In this document: positions 61,154-64,000 of the stretch, piece by piece
Layout of the letters: each line of letters begins with the position of its first letter
How positions within the stretch are numbered: position 1 is the first letter of the stretch
Source: Owenia fusiformis
Lineage: Eukaryota; Annelida; Polychaeta; Sabellida; Oweniidae
Length of the DNA stretch: 64,000 bases
Direction: 5' to 3'
NCBI GenBank assembly: GCA_903813345.2
Contig: CAIIXF020000005.1
Coordinates: forward strand, 17,861,375-17,925,374
Translations under genes and position numbers: made by a program
Notes under the pieces: generated by a model
Databases searched by the model: none
What the model saw: the letters and a program-made list of their open reading frames with translations, nothing else
Told to the model about the DNA's origin: nothing

Positions 61154-61737
61154 TAGGGCCGTGCCATTCGACCGGAATCGGTCCGAACCGCGGACTTTTG
61201 TTAAAATACCGGAATTCGGAATTTTAATATCATGTTCCGAAGGGTTTCGGAACAATATCGGACCCTTACCTTAGTACTTGCTTTGAATCGTTAATATCCG
61301 TGACCATTGTTCCTCCAGTGATGTTTTCCTTCAAACTACATCCAATTTGCATGTGTATTACTCGCATAAACAAAATAAATAGCGGAGAAATCAACAGAAA
61401 TCAAGTTGATTTCGTTTCAAAACTTTTTCAATTACGCATGCGCATTATGGTCAGAGCAGCCGGAAGTGAAAACAAGTAGAAAAAAGATCGAATTTTCTCT
61501 CTTTTTACAGATTTTAGAGTCTATTTCTTTCGTAAAAACATTCAAACTTGCTTGACAGGAAAGGTAAGTGTTAACCTGACAAACTTGGACGACGATATCG
61601 TCATGATCGCCGTCGAACTCACTCATACATAATTATTTTCATTTGTGAACCAAAAGGGGTTCCGAAAGTTCCGATTCCGTGAGACCAAGTTCCGGTTCCG
61701 ATTCCGAACCGTCCGAACCGGTTCCGGCACAGCCCTA
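61154..61737. mobile_element. Non-autonomous hAT element, 584 bp, with 8-bp target duplication
   Basis: Ends TAGGGCCGTGCC and GGCACAGCCCTA are inverted repeats, flanked on both sides by GTTTTAAT (61146-61153 and 61738-61745), a clean 8-bp duplication as made by hAT transposases. Subterminal regions are rich in CCGAACCGGTTCCG-like motifs, unusual against the AT-rich background. No full transposase inside. Confidence 0.88.
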
Positions 61738-62097
61738 GTTTTAATTCAAAATCAAGACCAGCAATATAGATTTTTTCGGGGAGCTTCCTTTGCTGATAAT
61801 GACTTCTGATGAATTATTCAATCAATATAGCAAATCTGTTTTTTACTGGAAAGATTCATACCCATCATATCACACTATACTGTACTCTAGTCTCTATAAG
61901 ATAATACCAGACTGATTGATTATACATACTAATGTAGTATGTAGACTATAATGTATTACATCTGAGCATGATGTCTGTCCAGCGCAATATGCGATATGAC
62001 ACCTTTCATATTCATTATAGAATGTTACGATGGACACTTGTTAAGACTGCATTGGTGACTGGATATTTTCAGTTGGACCTCATTTGTTTTCAAGAAG

Positions 62098-62275
62098 GTG
62101 CAAGTTTATTTTCAAAATCTCAAGTAGGTACAAGCCTATTTTCAAAATCCCAAATAGTTGCAAGCCTATTTTCAAAATCTCAAAGAGGTGCAAGTCTATT
62201 TTCAAAATCTCAAGTAGGTACAAGCCTATTTTCAAAATCCCAAGTTGGTTTTCAAAATCTCAAATAGGTACAAGC
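62098..62275 (+). repeat. Minisatellite of about 33 bp that keeps an open frame
   Basis: About six units of gcaagcctattttcaaaatc plus ccaagtaggta variants. The units are 33 bp (the last truncated), so the + frame encodes repeated SLFSKSQ(V/R)G. It is preceded by an ATG at 61968, but no other evidence of a gene is seen. Confidence 0.88.
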
Positions 62276-62277
62276 TA

Positions 62278-62345
62278 GAGCTCTGATCGAAATGGAATCT
62301 GATGTCGACATGTCGAAGCCCAAGGTCGACGACAGTATCGACTGT
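62278..62345. repeat. Possible terminal segment of the neighbouring hAT element
   Basis: Starts with the short palindrome AGAGCTCT, followed by tcgacatgtcga and a ggtcgacgacagtatcgac inverted motif. It lies about 400 bp past the 3' end of the - strand hAT transposase, where the element's terminal repeat would be expected. The partner end would be outside the window. Confidence 0.3.
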
Positions 62346-62750
62346 CGGAATTAAATCTCCACAAAAAATCGGCAGAGAAAAAAACCCAAAATAGTTAACT
62401 TAGATTTTACTTCCGGTAAAAAATCAGCATACATTGTCTACCCCGACTCCTCGCATGTAATGTATATTGATATTATAGATTAATATTGATATACGTATGT
62501 ATGTTAGAGATCGAGAAGTAAATAAACAAACTTTGAATACGAACCTCCATTGTTATTGTTCTGCTACTTACACTTCCGGTGGATCCTGCTCGTCCCGTTG
62601 CAGCACTTCGAATAGCCCAGTAGCCATGCAAGCCAAAGCCACACACGAATCTCATTTTTCAAAACAACAATACATACGTTTACTAACATATCAATTTATT
62701 ACTATCCACTGAATCCAGTTAATGTTCTATCATGGACATTATTAGCTTTT

Positions 62751-63754
62751 TCATTTAAAGTTCTTGTAGAGAAAGATTAATTGGTTGAGTGTGTCAGGGT
62801 CCATGCTAGCACGTCGTTTACTCATTAAATTCCCAGCAGTTGAGAAAACCCTCTCACTAGCAACCGAGGTTGCAGGGATGCAGAGGTAACGTGCTACAAG
62901 AGTTGGTAGGTATTTGTAAGACACCCTCCTTGCACCCCACCAGTCAAGAGGATGGTCATCCTGTCTTGGTGAATCTTCAGCCAAGTATTTATCAACTTCG
63001 TTGTTGATCCTATCCTCTTCACTGATGTTTGCAGGGGGTGGTGAATTAATGGCCTTTACAAAAAGCACATCTGACAAAGATGTATGGGAAAGTGGCAGGG
63101 GATCTACTTCTAATTTAACTGGGAGGGGTTCTGATTTGACTGTTGGCACTTGGGGTTGGGCTTGGGCTACTGCTGCAAGAGCTTCATTTACAACTCTCTT
63201 TCTTACATCTTGTTTTGAATCAATTGAGTCCCAATGGTCCAATTTGAATCGGGGATCTAGGAATGTACTTATTTGCAGTGCATGTTGTTGATTATCATCA
63301 TCGTAACGTTTCAAGAGGTCTTCCCTGATAGCTTTCTTAGCATTTGCGATCAAGACAGAGTCATCACCATTAGCCAGTGTGAAAACATCTAAAAAATGAT
63401 AGAATTGGTAATGTGACAAGATATAATAGGCCTACTAACTAACTTACATTCATAAGAGATTGTAATATGGCTATAATTGGAACCAATCTTACCTAAGAAC
63501 GCTTTCAACATTGGGAGAATAAGACTTATTGTAGGGGACTTCTCTGATGATACCATCACAGTCGCCACCTCAAATGGTCCAAGTAGGGTTACCAATCCCT
63601 CACAGTTCTTGATTTCGGTATCAGTGAGAACAAGATGTTGAAGTTTCGACTCATACAGAACAGACACGATGGCAGGAAATATTTTGAGTAGCCTCTTGAT
63701 CATGTAATAAGCTGAATTCCAGCGTGTTTCTACATCTTGTAGAACCTTGAGCTC
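62751..63754 (-). CDS. hAT (ZBED-like) transposase, last two exons
   Basis: On the - strand, exon 63754-63493 (87 codons plus one base) encodes ELKVLQDVETRWNSAYYMIK, the conserved RWNS motif of hAT transposases. It splices (GTAAGA donor; TTTTTTAG acceptor) to 63388-62751, read to a stop. The second exon contains FLDPRFKLDHW, then DWWGARRVSYKYLPTLVARY with LCIPATSVASERVFSTAGN, the hAT C-terminal dimerisation region. 300 codons are visible and open. The N-terminal BED finger and the first catalytic residues would be beyond 64000. An active or recently active element or a domesticated gene are both possible. Confidence 0.88.
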
Positions 63755-64000
63755 CTAGAAACGCGATTTCAAATATCTAAGCACAAACACCAAATGGAAA
63801 AGACTAATAAAAACCTTTAAGAAACCCAGCAATAAAAGCAAACTACGTGTAAACCTGTCAAAAGAAAAATAGACCCTATGTATCCCAAAACCATGATCTA
63901 ATCATTCAAATTATATATAAGACTAATATTATTTTTGATAGTATAATATATTTTTCAGGCTTACCAATTTTACAAGTAATAGACAGACTAATATACACTT
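63755..64000 (-). other. Intron of the hAT transposase gene, right edge of window
   Basis: AT-rich sequence before the RWNS exon with a clear acceptor (GCGTTTCTAG on the - strand). No further coding exon is seen before the window ends. Confidence 0.5.

Noticed and set aside
62473-62655. GC-richer patch with a 60-aa - strand ORF
   Set aside because: Higher GC and a possible donor (GTAAGT near 62571) were tempting, but there is no acceptor partner or homology; it may be part of the hAT element's flank.

Overview
The window is animal nuclear DNA. It is AT-rich, with spliced genes whose exons are mostly 70-230 nt with GT/AG borders, long introns full of small inverted-repeat transposons, and minisatellites. 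The proteins are bilaterian cell-adhesion and signalling proteins. An invertebrate is likely, and a lophotrochozoan (mollusc, brachiopod or annelid) is my best guess from gene content and repeat style; nothing in the window proves the taxon.

Layout. (1) 1-2202: upstream or 5' intronic DNA with remnants of a dispersed repeat. (2) 2203 to about 21640, + strand: a complete alpha-catenin gene. I assembled it by eye from 18 constitutive coding exons with matching phases, giving 906 codons, the length I recall for vertebrate alphaE-catenin. Two further frame-neutral exons look optional: a 27-nt microexon directly after the vinculin-binding helix, and an 84-nt cassette in the linker before the actin-binding domain. 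(3) 22331-27714, + strand: the first two coding exons of a G-protein-coupled receptor kinase of the GRK4/5/6 subfamily (Drosophila Gprk2 type). (4) 29294-53530: a second, nearly identical copy of 5062-29293, a direct tandem duplication of about 24.2 kb. It repeats alpha-catenin from its fifth coding exon to the stop codon, and GRK exons 1-2 again. (5) 53531-64000: single-copy DNA, presumably still inside GRK intron 2, filled with TIR elements, foldbacks, tandem arrays and, at the right edge on the - strand, the last two exons of a hAT (ZBED-like) transposase.

How it fits together. The duplication breakpoints lie in alpha-catenin intron 4 and GRK intron 2 and share a 4-bp microhomology (TGGA). 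The outer genes therefore stay intact: alpha-catenin in copy 1, and GRK in copy 2 continuing past the window. The middle holds a GRK 5' fragment followed by an alpha-catenin 3' fragment with no start, no beta-catenin-binding region and no visible promoter. Splicing GRK exon 1 or 2 into the first duplicated catenin exon is out of frame and stops at the seventh codon. By eye the copies differ at 11 sites within the first 184 bp, then at only four substitutions and one G-run length over the remaining 24 kb. That mosaic could mark a real recent duplication with mutation or conversion at the junction, or a false duplication in the assembly. It is the main thing to check.

I saw no CRISPR array, rRNA or tRNA gene, bacterial operon or viral gene.
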